Shown: positions 1-13,744, counted from the stretch's first letter. The stretch is 64,000 nt of DNA from Manihot esculenta (GCF_001659605.2 NC_035171.2:7731873-7795872), one strand, 5' to 3'. The notes: a model not told the origin generated them from the sequence alone. Numbers and translations are program-made.

Positions 1-1949
1 AATCAGTATTAATATTAATGATTCTGTTAAAAATATTCAAGCCAGTAAAAGAAAACTAAAATATCCTGGTCAATAAGTTTAGATAGAATAAAATAGTATG
101 ATCTACTAAAAATAAAACCGAAATAAAGATAGAGAATGAGATAAAGATGTGCAGTTATTACAGCCTAAAATTGTTTAAAATTATTTTAATGATAAATAAT
201 AATAATAACATATATTAAATAGTTTAAAGCACTTTGAAATTAAAATAATAAAATTAATTCTAATTTCTAGGCAAAATTGAACTCATCTTGATTTTTGATA
301 ACTTTTTAAATATATAACTTAATTTTTTTTATTATGTCGAATTTGAGACTTGGAAATCAAGTGAGATGTTTTTAACTTGAACAGAGTAAGCATTCTAAAC
401 TATTTCAAACTAACTGACGTTTTGAATTTTTAAACTTGCATGTGTATGTGTTTCAATATGCTTTCTACAATAATAATAATCATTTAGATTTATTCATAAA
501 GTAAATTATTATTTAATTATTTTTTAAAACGGAAATGTTAAATTTTAATATGAAAATATTTTTAAATATATTTCATTAAAATATTTGTTGCATTTGTTTT
601 TTTTTTTAAAAAAGTTAAATATCAATGCCAAATAAATACCGGTAGTAATTAAAGTTTGATCACATAATGGTAATTAGGAAATTTTGAATGCATGCTGAAC
701 CATATTTGATATTGATTTAAGAAATTAATAAATTATTGAGATGGTTATCTGAAAAAGAAATTTTGATGATTCCAGTCAATAAGTTTAGATAGAATAAAAT
801 TCTTGAAATTTTGATAATATTATCAATTTAATTGCAAAGTTTGAGAAAATACAATAAATCACTTATTTATCATTGACCTATATATGATGGTTGTTAAATA
901 TTAATGATTTATTAAAATTATTGTCTGTACAGGAAGACTTAAAATCTCAGTCAACAAGTTTAGGTAGAATAAAATTCTCAAAAATTTTATGATATATAGC
1001 TGTCTTGATGGAAAATTTGAGAGAAATATCACACACCACTAAAAATATATCTACTTACTGTATTTTGAAATATAAAATATTGGCAATAACATGATTTCAG
1101 AATAATATTTTAAATTTGTTCATAAAATAAATTGTTATTTAATTATTTTTAAAATTTTATAAACGGAAATATTAAATTTAAATATGAAATATTTTTAAAT
1201 ATATTTCAGTAATATATTTATTGTATTTAAAAAAAAAAGTAAAATATCAGTGAAAAAGAAATAGCAATCCTAACTAAAGTATATGGATTATCATATATAC
1301 TCATCGTAAATTATCACTCATGGAAACATAAAAGTTATTTTTTTATCAATTGGTTGTATTTCATGCCTTTATTTTATTAGCAACAGATCTTCCAAACATG
1401 AGAGATTTTGAATTTAACTAATAAATTTGAATATTAGTTAAAGTCAATTTAATAAAAAAATAAAATATAATAAAAAAATAAAAAATATATTTACATATTT
1501 TTTTATTAATGCACCATATATTTTATTTAACCAAGGTTCATATGGTTGTATATGATAGAGTTACTTAATGGTATCCAAAAGTTTAAAATTTAATATAATT
1601 TCAAATAAATAGTCACGACTAAGTACTGATTTTGCTAAATTCTACTGTTACAACACCGATGATTCCCATCGACATCCCGTTGTTGTCGATCAACACGGAA
1701 ATGAGCGCAACAATAAGCCAAGAAGGCAATTAATATCAAATTCAGAAAAAATAAAAGAAATATAATAAGAAAATAAAACAACTAACCTGCACGCAGTAAA
1801 CTGGAGAAGACATTCGAAACAAAGTAAGAACGTTGATCATCCAAGCACTACTATAATGGGGAGGCGTTCAACGCTTAGCTAAATAATGATACATGGGAGT
1901 AGAAATCGTCGGACGTAACAGTGCAGTTTCGAGAGTCCAATGTTACTGA
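1..1949. repeat. AT-rich repeat unit, copy 1 (partner at 13.45-15.46 kb)
   Basis: No gene is visible. This stretch matches the block beginning near 13450 almost end to end, including the less AT-rich landmark near 1670-1730 (CATCGACATCCCGTTGTTGT and the following bases), found again near 15181. The match stops after TGTTACTGAA near 1949. The truncation at position 1 is the window edge. Divergence by substitutions and small indels suggests an old segmental duplication. Confidence 0.75.
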
Positions 1950-2409
1950 ATTCCAATCAATAGATAAAATTTTGAAAATTTAATAGTATTATTAATTTAA
2001 TTGAAAATTTTGAAAAAATATAATTATATATTGATGTGGTAGTTAAGTATTAATGATTCATTGAATTATTATCAGTACAGGAAATTTTAGAGTAATAAAA
2101 TATTCTAGTCAACAAGTTTGGGTATAATAAAATTAATTCTAAAAAATTTTATGAAAATTTTAGAGTAATATCACATATCACTAAAATAAAAAATTCATAA
2201 TAAAATAGTGTAATTACTAAAATAGAAAATTCATAATAAAATAGTGTAATCCACTAAATTATGAAACAAAAATACAGAATAAAGAGTTTATTATAAATTA
2301 AAATAGCTGAATATATAATTATATTTTATTGTAATTGTAATTAATTTGCATTAAAATTTTAACTTATTTAACACTAAAACTTATAAAAATCATAACAATT
2401 AATTTACTT
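1950..2409. other. AT-rich spacer with repeat fragments
   Basis: No coding signal. Parts resemble the stretch near 780-1020 in this window (the recurring motif around AGTTTAGATAGAATAAAAT), so it looks like another rearranged fragment of the same local repeat. Confidence 0.5.
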
Positions 2410-4420
2410 TTTATGCTTAGTTTTCCACGATCTTTTTTTAAAAAAGTATTTTACATTTTTAACATTTAAGTCAATAAAAAATATTTAACAAAAAATATTT
2501 TTTTATCAAAATAAAAATGTATTATTTTCTATATTTTAAAAATTTTATTAAAATATCAATATATAAAATTCTTAATATATTTTAATTTTTAAATAAAAAT
2601 TAATTAATAAAAAATAAAATATTTTCTTGATATTTTTAAATATAAATTATTTTTTTACAAATAAATAAAATCTAAATAATTGAAATAAGTATTAATAATA
2701 ATATATAAAATGATTTATAATTATAATATTTCGAGAAAGATAAATACATGGAGAAACAAATGAAAATGATGGTGAAAGAGAGACTAAAAAGAAATTGAAA
2801 GAAAAAAATTCATGTAGACTATTATATACATTAATAGTCATTCTTTGGACCACAATTTTAAAACATCAGTATACGAGAAAATAAATTTGTAAAGACTTAA
2901 TAAAATTCTAAGTACACTACTATTATTTTTCTTTTTTTAGCATTTTTAACTTCTTGTATTATTTTGTAATGATATTATATTATATTAATTTAATTTCTAG
3001 GTAATTTGGTAACCCATCTATGATTTATTTCATTTTCAATTCTATTAATAAATAAAAATATACATTTTTAATAGAATCGGTTACTTTATTTTACAAAGAA
3101 AAAATTACTATTTAATTCTTATTATAAAAGAAAATTGATTAATTGGTCTTTCAATTTTAAAAAATATATTAAAACGACTTTGAGTTTTTAAAAAATTTAC
3201 TAATTAGTCATTTTATTAATTTTAACAGTTAAATATTGTAAAAAAATCTAAAATATCCTTAATACAAAAGAACTAATTAATATAACTTTTAAAAAATTTA
3301 AGGGATCAACTAATAAATTTTTTAAAATTATAAGAACTATTTAATAAAATATTTAACGATTAAAACTAATAGAAGAATTATGTAGATTTTTTTTAAACAT
3401 TCAAAATACTTTAATATATTTTTAAAATAAAAAAATTAACTAGTGAGTTTCTTTATATCATGAAAATTGAATAATAATTTTTTCAAGCCCCTGTCATTGC
3501 ATTGGAAATTAGATTGTGACTTAGGCACATTAAATCAAAGATCCTTAAATGGATTTTTCACGTCCTTTATCATTTGGGGAAAAAATCCCTTCATTGGATA
3601 TTGATTCGAAAATTTTTTTAAAAATATTATTGTAAAGATTCTGTAAAGAGATATTAAGTTTTCATTAATAAATTTAATGTTTTAAAAAAGATTTTATCTC
3701 ATGCAGGTTGTAGATAAAGTAGACACATCAGACATCCACATCAGATATTAAAACCATTATCATAACAAGTTGTTTTGAGTTTTTGAGTCATAGTATAGTT
3801 ATATTTTGATATGTACATATTAAATAGAGTTAGTTATGAAGGTTATGTAAATTAAGGAATAATAAGATATCAAATAACAATTGATAATTTTACATGTGTT
3901 TTGTTTTATATGTACTACAGGTTGAAATGTTAATGAAACAGAGGAGATTTTGTCAAAATTTTGGTTTAAAATCTTACATTTACTTTAATCACCTTATAAA
4001 ATTTACTTGGACTACCTAAAAACTTGATATTCACAGATAAAGGAAATTGTTTAGTGCTGATATGTTTCAAAAGGTATAGTTTGTGACGGTTCTTACTCTG
4101 TCTACATTTTGATAAGGTAAGAGGTGTTACAATTAATTTTATTTATTGTAAATTTTAAAAATAAAACAAAAATTTTACTTTTGTTTTTCTATTTTATATA
4201 TTCTAATTTTAAAAGTATAATAAATAAAAATATATGTTACAGTTATTCCATGCATTATGAAATATAATTAACCTCATTTTAGATTAAGATTTGCATCTAG
4301 AGATGGTGTGAATTTTCTCATAGAGAATTGGATGGGCCACTTAAATTAAAGTGATTTTGAAGTTTGGCCATTGAATGGTAATTAGGATTTTTTTATTTTG
4401 ATGATATTACCAAAAAGTAA
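2410..4420. repeat. Dispersed AT-rich repeat family, copy at 2.4 kb
   Basis: Recognisable landmarks recur in order in several copies: a TTAGTTTTCCAC start, the phrase GGAAATGATGGTGAGAGAGA or a close variant, a block with TTAATAGTCATTCTCCGGAC-like sequence, a region alternating TTAATAAAATATTTAAC and AACTAATTAAT, then TTGGAAATTAGATTGTGACT and GGATTTTTCACGTCCTTT. Other copies lie near 6.6, 7.7, 10.8, 35.2 and 63.9 kb. No protein is encoded. The element type is not recognised. Confidence 0.65.
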
Positions 4421-5640
4421 ATTATTTTTTAAATGGCAATGTTAAATTTTAATATGAAAATATTTTTAAATATATTTCATTAATATATTGTTGCATTTTT
4501 TAAAAAAAAAAGTAAATATCAATGCCAAATAAATAGTGGTACCAATTAAAATTTTATCATAAAATGGTAATTAGCAAATTTTGAATGCATACCGATCCTA
4601 TTTGATATTGATTTAAGAAATTAATAAATTATTGAGATGGTTATCTGAAAAGGAAAATTTGATGATCCAATCAATATGTTTAGATAGAATAAAATTCTTG
4701 AAATTTTAATAATATTATCAATTTAATTGAAAATTTTGAGAAAATACAATAAATCATTCATGTATCATTGACTATAGTTGTTAAATATTAATAATTCATT
4801 GAAATTATTGTGCAAGACTTAAATATCCTATTCAATAAGTTTGAGTAGAATAAAATTCTCAAAAATTTTTTTAATATATAGCTGTCTTGATGGAAAATTT
4901 AAGAGAAATCTGACACATCATTAAAAATATTGGCAACAATATGGTCTCAGAGTAATATTTTAAATTTATTCATAAAATAAATTGTTATTTAATTATTTTG
5001 TCTCAAAGTAATATTTTAAATTTATTCATAAAATAAATTGTTATTTAATTATTTTTAAAGTTTTATAAATGGAAATAAAATAAGGGCATTATCATTTAAG
5101 CACTACTATAAAAGGGAGGCATTCAGAGCTCAGCTAAATAATGATATACCGAAGTAGAGATTACCGAAAATAACAATACGGTCTCGAGAGTCCAATGTCA
5201 CTAAAATCAAACCCTCTTTAGAGTCATATAAAAACCCTCACGTAAATTTAACTTATCGAGCAAATAGTTGGAGAAGACTAGAACATGCAAAGTAGAAGCC
5301 GTCCACAATCGACAAGAAAAATTAGAAATAGGGGTTAAAAAAACTATAAATCTAATAAAACTATAAAATATAAAAAATCACTAATCACAAAGTAATTCGG
5401 TAAACTACATGCGAAGTCAAAAATTTTACCAAATTCAATCCTGACAAATAATGATAATTTGCATATTATCAAAATAAAAAAATAAAAAAAATAAATAAAA
5501 AATAGTCAATAAATCAAATCATTTTGACAAAATCTAAATCATTTCAAATCCAGAATTCCAAAATGAAAGTGGCTGTGGTCCATATACACCAAATTACACT
5601 TCTTTCCATCTTTGTCTCTTCTATTTTCGTTTTCCAAGTC
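4421..5640. repeat. AT-rich repeat unit, partial third copy
   Basis: From about 5090 to 5640 this matches 15359-15900, the stretch just upstream of the RLP gene, including a shared CATATAAAAACCCTC near 5224 and 15479. The earlier part matches 530-1260 and 13970-14700. A 58-bp tandem duplication lies inside, near 4942-5057. Confidence 0.65.
4942..5057. repeat. 58-bp tandem duplication
   Basis: Two head-to-tail copies beginning GTCTCAGAGTAATATTTT and GTCTCAAAGTAATATTTT, differing by about one base. This is a recent local duplication inside the larger repeat. Confidence 0.8.
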
Positions 5641-6590
5641 CATCTACTATGATTTATGGTTTATGATTTTTTTTTCTTTTATGTTCTTAACTTCCTATGT
5701 TTTTTTATGACTTTTCATATGAAATTATATTAAATTAATTTTTAAATATTTTTTTCCTCTTAAAAGTCCTTCATTAGATAAACTATTTTTTCTCTTAAAA
5801 AATATAGTTTTAGATTTTTTTATTAATTCCTTCCATTTTTTTAAAAAAGAATTATTGTAAAGAATCTGTCAAGAGATATTAAGTTTCCATTAATAAATTT
5901 AATTTTTAAAAATTTAATTTAATTTAATTATAAATTTTAAAAATAAAATTAAGCATAGAAAAATTTTGAAAATAAAAATTCATTAGGTTTTACTTTTGTT
6001 TTTCAATTTTATGTATTCTAATTTTAGAAGTCCTAATAAATTAAAAAATAATAAGTTTATGAGTTTTACAACTAGTAATTAACAAGAAAAAAAATAATTG
6101 TGAGATGAGAAATTTATAAAATGCTTCAATCTCACTAATAATTAATATTTTTTATACTTACAGTTATTCCATGTATTATGGTAAATTATTATTTAATTTA
6201 GATTCATTCATAAAGTAAATTATTATTTAATTATTTTTTAAAACGGAAATGTTAAATTTGAAAATGAAAATATTTTTAAATATATTTCATTAATATATTT
6301 GTTGCATTTTTTAAAAAGTAAATAAAATTATAATTAAAGTTTGCTCACATAATGATAATTAGGAAATTTTAAATGAATAATAAATCACAAATACTGATTT
6401 ATGAAATTATTAAATTATTGAGATGATTATTTAAAAAAAAATATTTAATAATTCCGGTCAATAAATTTGGATAGACTAAAATTTTTGAAATTTTATAATA
6501 TTATTATTTTAATTAAAAATTTTGAGAAAATATAATAAACTACTTATCTAACTTTGACCTATATAATTAACATCAAGTCAATACAATTAC
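5641..6590. other. AT-rich intergenic sequence
   Basis: No ORF or RNA gene is visible. The part near 6230-6340 is another copy of the short block containing GTTAAATTTGAAAATGAAAA-type sequence seen at 530, 4435, 9440, 12990, 13970 and 14590. Confidence 0.5.
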
Positions 6591-7710
6591 TTTCTTTTTT
6601 CTAGTGGCTTACCAAAATATCTCCTTCTAAACATCTTTAGTCGCCTGCAATATATAAAAAAGAAATATTATAAAATATTTTCTTTAATTAATATTTTTTA
6701 AATATAAATTATTTTTTATAAATAAATAAGATTTAAATCACTAAAATAAGTATTAATAACAATATATGAAATAATTTATAATTATAATATTTGGAGAAAT
6801 AAAGGTATGGGGAGACAAATGGAAATGATGGTGAGAAATATTTTGAAAGAAAATTGAAAGAAGAAAAATCATGTAAACTATTATATATATATTAATAGTT
6901 ATTCTCCTTATTATAATTTTGAAAACATCATAGTCTTGAAAAAATAAATTTGTAAAAACTTAATAAAATTTTAAGTCCACTGCTATTATTTTTCTCTTTT
7001 TAGCATCTTAACTTCTTATATTTTTTCTTAATAATATTTCATTTGAAATTATATTAATTTAACCCATTTTACTTTCAATACATAATTTTTTCAATTCCAT
7101 AAATTTACATAATTTTTTCAATTCTCAAAGTTTCGCTAATTGCATCCATCACTTCACCCCTTTAACCATATATAAATAATAATAATAAATAATAATATAA
7201 ACTTTTCCACTTTAACTATGTGTAAATAATAATAATAAATTTTTAATAGAATTGCTTGTTTTATTTTATGAAAAAATTATTATTTAAACTTATTAGTTAA
7301 TTTTTTTAAAAAAAGTTATATTAAAATATTTAAAAAATATATTAAAACGTTCTTGACATTTTAAAAAGTCTATTAATTAGTTTTTTCGTTAATTTTAATA
7401 GTTAAATATTATAAAAAAAAATCTAAAATGTCTCTTATATGAAAAAACTAATTAATATATTTTTAAAAAATTTAAAGTATCAACTAATAAATTTTTTAAA
7501 ATCATAAGAGCTATTTAATAAAATATTTAACAGATAAAATTAATGAAAAAATTAATTAATAGGCTTATTAAAATATCATGAATATTTTAATATATTTTTT
7601 TAAATTAAAAAATTAATTATAGAAACTGAATTGTAATTTTTTCATTTATTAACAACACCCTATTATTACATTGGAAATTAGATTGTGACTTGGGCACATT
7701 AAACCAAAGA
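6591..7710. repeat. Dispersed AT-rich repeat family, copy at 6.6 kb
   Basis: Carries the same ordered landmarks as the 2.4-kb copy: GGAAATGATGGTGAGAAATA, ATTAATAGTTATTCTCC, and a 3' end with TTGGAAATTAGATTGTGACT. Its 5' end is incomplete. Confidence 0.6.
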
Positions 7711-9500
7711 TCCCTTGAAATATTTTATATTTTTAACATTTAAGTCAATAAAAAAATAGTTAAAGAAAAATATCTTTTATTAAAATAAAAAAATATTATT
7801 TTTTATATTTTGAAAATTTTATTAAAATATTAATATATAATTATTAATATATTTTAATTTTTAAATCAAAATTAAATAATAAAAAGTAAATTGTTTTATT
7901 ATAAAATATTTTCTTTTGATTGATAATTTTTTAAATATAAATTATTTTTAATAAATAAATAAAATTTAAATCACTCAAATAAATATTAGTATTTATAATT
8001 ATAATATTTCGAGAGAGATAAAGACAATTATAATATTTCGAGAGAGATAAAGACACGGAGAGATGAGTGAAAATGATGATGAAAGAGGGACCAAAAGAAA
8101 ATTAAAAAAAAAATGTAGATTATCATATACGGTAATGGTCATTCTCCGTACCACAATTTTAAAAATATCAGTACATGAGAAAATAAGTTTGTAAAGACTT
8201 CATAAAATTCTAAGTCTACTATTATGATTTTTCTTTTTTAACATTCTTAACTTGTATTTTTTATAATCATCCATAATGATCTTTCAACCGGAATTATATT
8301 AATTTAATTTAATTTTTAGGTAATTTGATAACCTATTTAACCCATTTTACTTCCAATAATAGAAATAAAGGTAAAGTTACATAATTTTTTCAATTCTAAC
8401 TGCATCCATCACTTTACCACTTTAATTATACGTAAATAATAATAAATAAAATTATAAATTTTTAATAGAATTGGTTAAAATTACTATTTAATCCTTATGA
8501 TAAAAGAAAATTTATTAATTAATCTCTCAATTTTAAAAAATATATTAAAATATCTCTAATATTTAAAAAAATCTATTAATTAGTTCTTTTATTAATTAAA
8601 ACCGTTAAATATTATAAAAGAATTTAAAAATTTCCTAATATGAAAAAACTAATTAATATATTTTTAAAAAATTTAAGAGATCAACTAATAAATTTTTTAA
8701 AATTATAATGACTATTTAATAAAATATTTAATGGTTAAAATTAATAAAAGAACTAATTAATAAACTTTTTAAATGTTTAGAATATTTTAATATATTTTTT
8801 AAAATCAAAAAATTAACTAGTAAATTTCTTTATATTATAAAAACTGAATAATAATTTTTTCCTTTTACTAACGAAGCTCCTATTATTGCATTGGAAATTA
8901 GATTGTGATTTGGGCACATTAAACCAAAGATACCTTAAATGGATTTTTCACGGCCTTTGTCATTTGGGGAAAAAATCCATTCATTGGATATTGATTCGAA
9001 AATCTTTTAAAAAATATTATTGTAAAGATAGTGTAAAGAGATATTAAGTTTTCATTAACAAATTTAATTTTTTAAAAAAGTTAATTTTATTTATTGTAAA
9101 TTTTAAAAATAAAACAAAAATTATACTTTTGTTTTTTCTATTTTATATATTCTAATTTTAAAAGTACTAATAAATGAAAATATAAGAAATTCATGAACTT
9201 TACAACTACTGATATAAAAAGGAAAAAAAATTTTATACTCATATATATTTTACGATTATTCCATAAATTATGAAACGTAATTAAACTCATTTAGATTAAG
9301 ACTCGTTGTTTTTTGAATTTTCTCGTATAGAGTTGGATAGGCCATTTAAATTAAAGTGATTATGAAGTTTGGCTATTGGTAATTAGGATTTTTTTTTCTT
9401 TTTGAAATTTTGATGATTTTATAAAAAGTAAATTATTTTTTAAACGGAAATGTTAAATTTTAATATGAAAATATTTTTAAATATATTTTATTTATATATT
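7711..9500. repeat. Dispersed AT-rich repeat family, copy at 7.7 kb
   Basis: The longest well-ordered copy besides that at 2.4 kb, with the same landmarks through GGATTTTTCACGGCCTTTGT near 8942. It contains a small tandem duplication near 8018-8053 around AATATTTCGAGAGAGATAAA. No coding content. Confidence 0.65.
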
Positions 9501-9740
9501 TGATGACTAAGTCTAAATCATTTGATAACTAAAAAAGAAAAAGGAAAAAGAAAAATAAATCATTTGATGACTAAGTCTAAATCAAAATAATAAAAAAAAA
9601 GAAGTCAATAAATCAAGTCATTTGATGACTAAGTCTAAATCATTCCAAATCCTGAATTCCAAAATAAAAGTAACTGTGGTCCATATACCACACCAAATTG
9701 CACTCCTTTCCATCTCATTCTCTTCTATTTTCATTTTCCA
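9499..9740. repeat. Triplicated short motif and copy of RLP 5' flank
   Basis: The phrase TTTGATGACTAAGTCTAAAT occurs three times, near 9499, 9563 and 9620. The last copy runs on into sequence resembling 15780-15900 directly upstream of the RLP gene and 5520-5640. This gives a further fragment of that upstream block. Confidence 0.6.
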
Positions 9741-10654
9741 AGTCCATCTGCTATGATTTATGATTTATGATTTTTTTTATGTTCTTAACTTCTTATATTT
9801 TTTTTATGCCTTTTCATCCGAAATTATATTAATTTAATTTTTAAGTATTTTTTTCCTCTTAAAAAGTCATAAAAAAATTTAGATACGTTTAGTCATAAAT
9901 CTTTAATGTTACAGTCAATACGTTTAGATAGATTAAAATTTTTGAAATTTTATAATATTATTATTTTAATTAAATATTTTGAGAGAATATAATAAACCAC
10001 TTATCTACCATTAACCTATATAATTACTTTCTTTTTTCTAGTGGCTTACCAAAATATCTCTTTCTAAGCGTCCTTAGTCGCCTACAATATATGAAAAAAA
10101 AAAATCATACTAAACTTTTAACACAACCAACCTTTTAACAAAATATTTAGGAAAATAAATAAACATTAGTAAGTAAAAATTGATCACTGTACTTTAAATT
10201 TTACTAATTATACTATAAATTAAATGGATTTTTCACGTCCTTGATTCAAAATTTTTTTAAAAAATATTATTGTAAAGATTTTGTGAAGAGATATTAAATT
10301 TCCATTAATAAATTTAATGTTTTAAAAAGTTAATTTTATTTATTGTAAATTTTAAAAATAAAACAAAAATTTTACTTTTATTTTTTTATTTTATATATTC
10401 TAATTTTAAAAATACTAATAAATGAAAATATATTTTACCGTTATTCCATGCATTATGAAACATAATTAACCTTATTTAGATTAAGACTTGCATACAAAGA
10501 TAGTCGAAATTTTATGATATGGAATTGGGTGGACTACTTAAATTAAAGTTATTATGAAGTTTGACCATTGAATGATAATTAAGATTTTTTTTAAAAAAAA
10601 AAATCCCAGTCAATACATTTATATAAAATAAAAATTTTGAAAATTTTATATACA
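9741..10654. other. AT-rich repeats, no gene
   Basis: No coding signal. 10210-10320 repeats the GGATTTTTCACGTCC block of 3550 and 8942. 10430-10570 repeats the ATTCCATGCATTATGAAA block of 4245 and 9255. Confidence 0.5.
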
Positions 10655-10775
10655 TTACCAAGACAAAGCAAAATTTAGCATTTAAATAATGTTACAGTTA
10701 GAAACAAAAGTATACAAATTAGAAATTTTATATCAAATGGCTAGCACAATATGGACATTTAATGAATGTCTATCT
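10655..10775. repeat. 120-bp block also present near 62.45 kb
   Basis: Nearly the same sequence, with landmarks GACAAAGCAAAATTTAGCAT and GGACATTTAATGAATGTCTA, is found at about 62450-62567. Only a few mismatches separate the two, which lie more than 50 kb apart. Confidence 0.8.
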
Positions 10776-11600
10776 TTTTACTCAAGCGATCTTAGTTTTC
10801 CACTATTTTTTTTCAAAAGAATATTTTACAATTTTAACATTTAAGTCAATAAAAAAATAGTTAAAGAAAAATATTTTTGTTATTAAAATAAAAATATATT
10901 ATTTTTTATATTTTGAAAATTTTATTAAAACATTAATATATAAAATTATTAATATATTTTAATTTTTAAATGAAAATTAAATAAAATAAATAAAGTATTT
11001 ATTATAAATTATTTTATTTGATTGATATTTTTTCAATTATTTTCCATAAATAAATAAAATCTAAATCACTCAAATAAATATTAATAATAATATATGAAAT
11101 GATTTATAATTATAATATTTAGAGAGAGATAAAGGCATGGAGAGATGAATGGAAATGATGGTGAGAGAGACCGAAAGACAAAAAACCATATAGACTATTA
11201 ATAGTCATTCTCCGGACCACAATTTTAAAAATATCACTATTCAAGAAAATTCTAAGTCCGCTATCATTTTTCTTTTTTTATTGTTCTTAACTTTTTGTAT
11301 TTTTTCTTTTTTAATGATCTTTCGTCTGAAATTATGTTAATTTAATTTCTAATTAATTAGTTCTTCCATTAATTTTAACCGTTAAGTATTATTAAAAAAT
11401 TTAAAATATCTCTAATATAAAAGGACTAATTAGTATATTTTTTAAAAGTTTAAGGGATCAATTAATAAATTTTTTAAAATCATAAAGACTATTTAATAAA
11501 ATATTTAATAATTAAAATTAATAAAGAGACTAATTAATAAAATTTTTAAAATGTTAATAATATTTTAATATATTTTTAGATTTTTTTATTGATTCCTTCC
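10776..11600. repeat. Dispersed AT-rich repeat family, copy at 10.8 kb
   Basis: Has the TTAGTTTTCCAC start, GGAAATGATGGTGAGAGAGA and ATTAATAGTCATTCTCCGGA landmarks, then the alternating AT-rich 3' half. Noncoding. Confidence 0.6.
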
Positions 11601-11912
11601 ATTTTTTAAAAAAAGAATATGTAAAGAGATATTAAGTTTCCATTAATAAATTTAATTTTAAAAAATTAATTTTATTTTATTTTAAATTTTAAAAGTAAAA
11701 TTAAGCATAAAAAAATTGAAAAATTTAAAATTCATTAGAGTTTACTTTTGTTTTTCTATTTTATATATTCTAATTTTAGAAGTCCTAATAAATTAAAAAA
11801 TAATAAGTTTAGGAGTTTTACAACTAGTAATTAACAAGCAAAAAAGAAAATAATTGTGAGATGAGAAATTTATAAAATGCTTCAATCTCACTAATAATTA
11901 GTATTTTTTTTA

Positions 11913-12587
11913 GGGAAAATTACTTTATAGTCCCTGAGGTTTAACGTAATTAACACTTCTGTCCCTCTATTTTGGCGACCCAACACTTAAGTCCCTCACT
12001 TTCTTTTCTGTCCAACTTCGTAGTCCTTCCGTCCAAAATAGCCGTTTGGGACACGTGAATTGACAAAATTAACCTTCTTCTTCTTCTTCTTCCTCCTTTT
12101 TCTGCAACTTCTTCTTCTTCTTTCTTCTTCTTCTTCTTCTTTCTTCTTCCTTCTTCTTCTTCTTCTTTCTTCTTCTTCTTCTTCTTCTTCTTCTTCTTCC
12201 TACTCTTTCTACAGCAGCTTCTTCTTCTTCTTCTTCTTCCTACTCTTTCTGCAGCAGCTTCTTCTTCTTCTTTCTTCTTCTTCTTCTTCTTCTTCTTCTT
12301 CTTCTTCTTCTTCTTCTTCTTCTTCTTCTTCTTCTTCTTCTTCTGCAACTGGAGAGAGAAAGCATGAAAGAGAAAAAAAAAAAAGGAATTTCACATTAAG
12401 AGAAGGGTATTTCTGGAAAAAATTATCACCTCTCACTTTTGACTCTTTGACCAAACGGTTTAAATGGACGGAAGGACTACGAATTTGGACGGAAGAGAAA
12501 GTGAGGGACTTAAGTGTTGGGTCGCCAAAATAGAGGGACAGAAGTGTTAATTACGTTAAACCTCAGGGACTAAAAAGTAAATTTCCC
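11913..12587. mobile_element. Mutator-type MITE with 137-bp inverted repeats
   Basis: The ends are long inverted repeats, about 11913-12049 and 12451-12587, beginning GGGAAAATTACTTTATAGTC and matching in reverse complement with only a handful of mismatches. Both flanks carry the identical 9-bp sequence TTTTTTTTA (11904-11912 and 12588-12596). A 9-bp target duplication is the hallmark of Mutator-like transposons. The interior has no transposase and is mostly a CTT-type microsatellite. It is a non-autonomous element that would need a transposase supplied elsewhere. The T-rich target makes the duplication slightly less decisive than a mixed-base one. Confidence 0.85.
12070..12345. repeat. CTT/TTC microsatellite core of the MITE
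   Basis: Long runs of TTC interrupted by short TTTC and TCC units and by two near-identical segments around CTACTCTTTC(T/C)(A/G)CAGCAGC. It creates spurious poly-Ser/Phe ORFs on the + strand and poly-Lys/Glu ORFs on the minus strand. It is a polypurine/polypyrimidine tract and could adopt triplex structure. Confidence 0.9.
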
Positions 12588-12596
12588 TTTTTTTTA

Positions 12597-13449
12597 TACT
12601 CATATATTTTACGGTTATTCCATGTCTTAATCTCGTTTAAATTAAGATTTGGATGCAGAGATAGACTGAATTTACTCATATGCAATTGGGTGGGCCACTT
12701 AAATTGAAGTTGATTATGAAGTTTGGCCATTGAATGTAAATGATAATTAGGAAATTTTGAATAAATATGAGACCGCATTTGATGTCTCAAACTTGCTTTC
12801 TATACTAATAATATTTTAGATTCATGGGGAATCCCTTTTTTAATAAAAATCCGGATCGGATTATAAATTATAATGAATTTGGGGGAATTTATAAGCGGAA
12901 AAACTCTTTATTTTTATTTTATTAAAGTAAAATAAGAAAATAAAAGTTATAAGACAAGAAAAAAAAGATAATAAAAGTAAATTATTATTTAATTATTTTT
13001 TAAAACAGAAATGTTAAATTTTAATATGAAAATATTTTTAAATATATTTCATTAATATATTTATTGTATTTTTTAAAAAAAGTAAATAAAATCATAATTA
13101 AAGTTTAGTCATGAAATTGTGAATGAATAGTAGACCACATTTGATACTAAAATTAATAAATTATTGGGATGATTATCTAAAAAGAAATTTTTAATGATCC
13201 GGACAATACGTTTGATAGACTAAAAGTCTTGAAATTTTATAATAGCTCATAAAATATTTCTTTCTAAGCTTTTTTAGTACGCTTAAAATTATTCATACAT
13301 GAGAAAAATATCTTGTAACTTTTGTACTATATATGATGTGGCTATTTTTTTATGTTTTTTTCAAAAAAATTATATATGATCGGCTTATTTTTTGAATCGG
13401 AGATTGAAGTGTAGGGACTCAATTTTTTTAAATTAATAATATATCTTTA
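12597..13449. other. AT-rich intergenic sequence
   Basis: No gene. 12600-12780 is a copy of the block at 4240-4390, 9235-9390 and 10430-10570 (landmark GGTGGGCCACTTAAATT). 12990-13110 repeats the short block of 530-660. Confidence 0.5.
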
Positions 13450-13744
13450 GCCACTAAATTAATGATCCAGTTAAAATTATTGAGCTCAGTAAAAGAAAAC
13501 TTAAATATTCCGATCAATAAGTTTACATAGAATAAAATAGTGTAATCTACTAAAAATGAAACAGAAATAAAGCTGGAGAATGAGATACAAGATGTGCAGT
13601 TATTACAACCTAAAATTGTTTAAAATTATTTCAATGATAAATAATAATAATAACATATATTAAATAGTTTAAAGCACTTTGAAATTAAAATAATAAAATT
13701 AATTTTAATTTCTAGGCAAACTTGAACTCATCTTAATTTTGGTA

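Noticed and set aside
12060..12533. Open frames rich in Ser/Phe (+) and Lys/Glu (-)
   Set aside because: They are translations of the CTT microsatellite inside a MITE, with no start context or domain.
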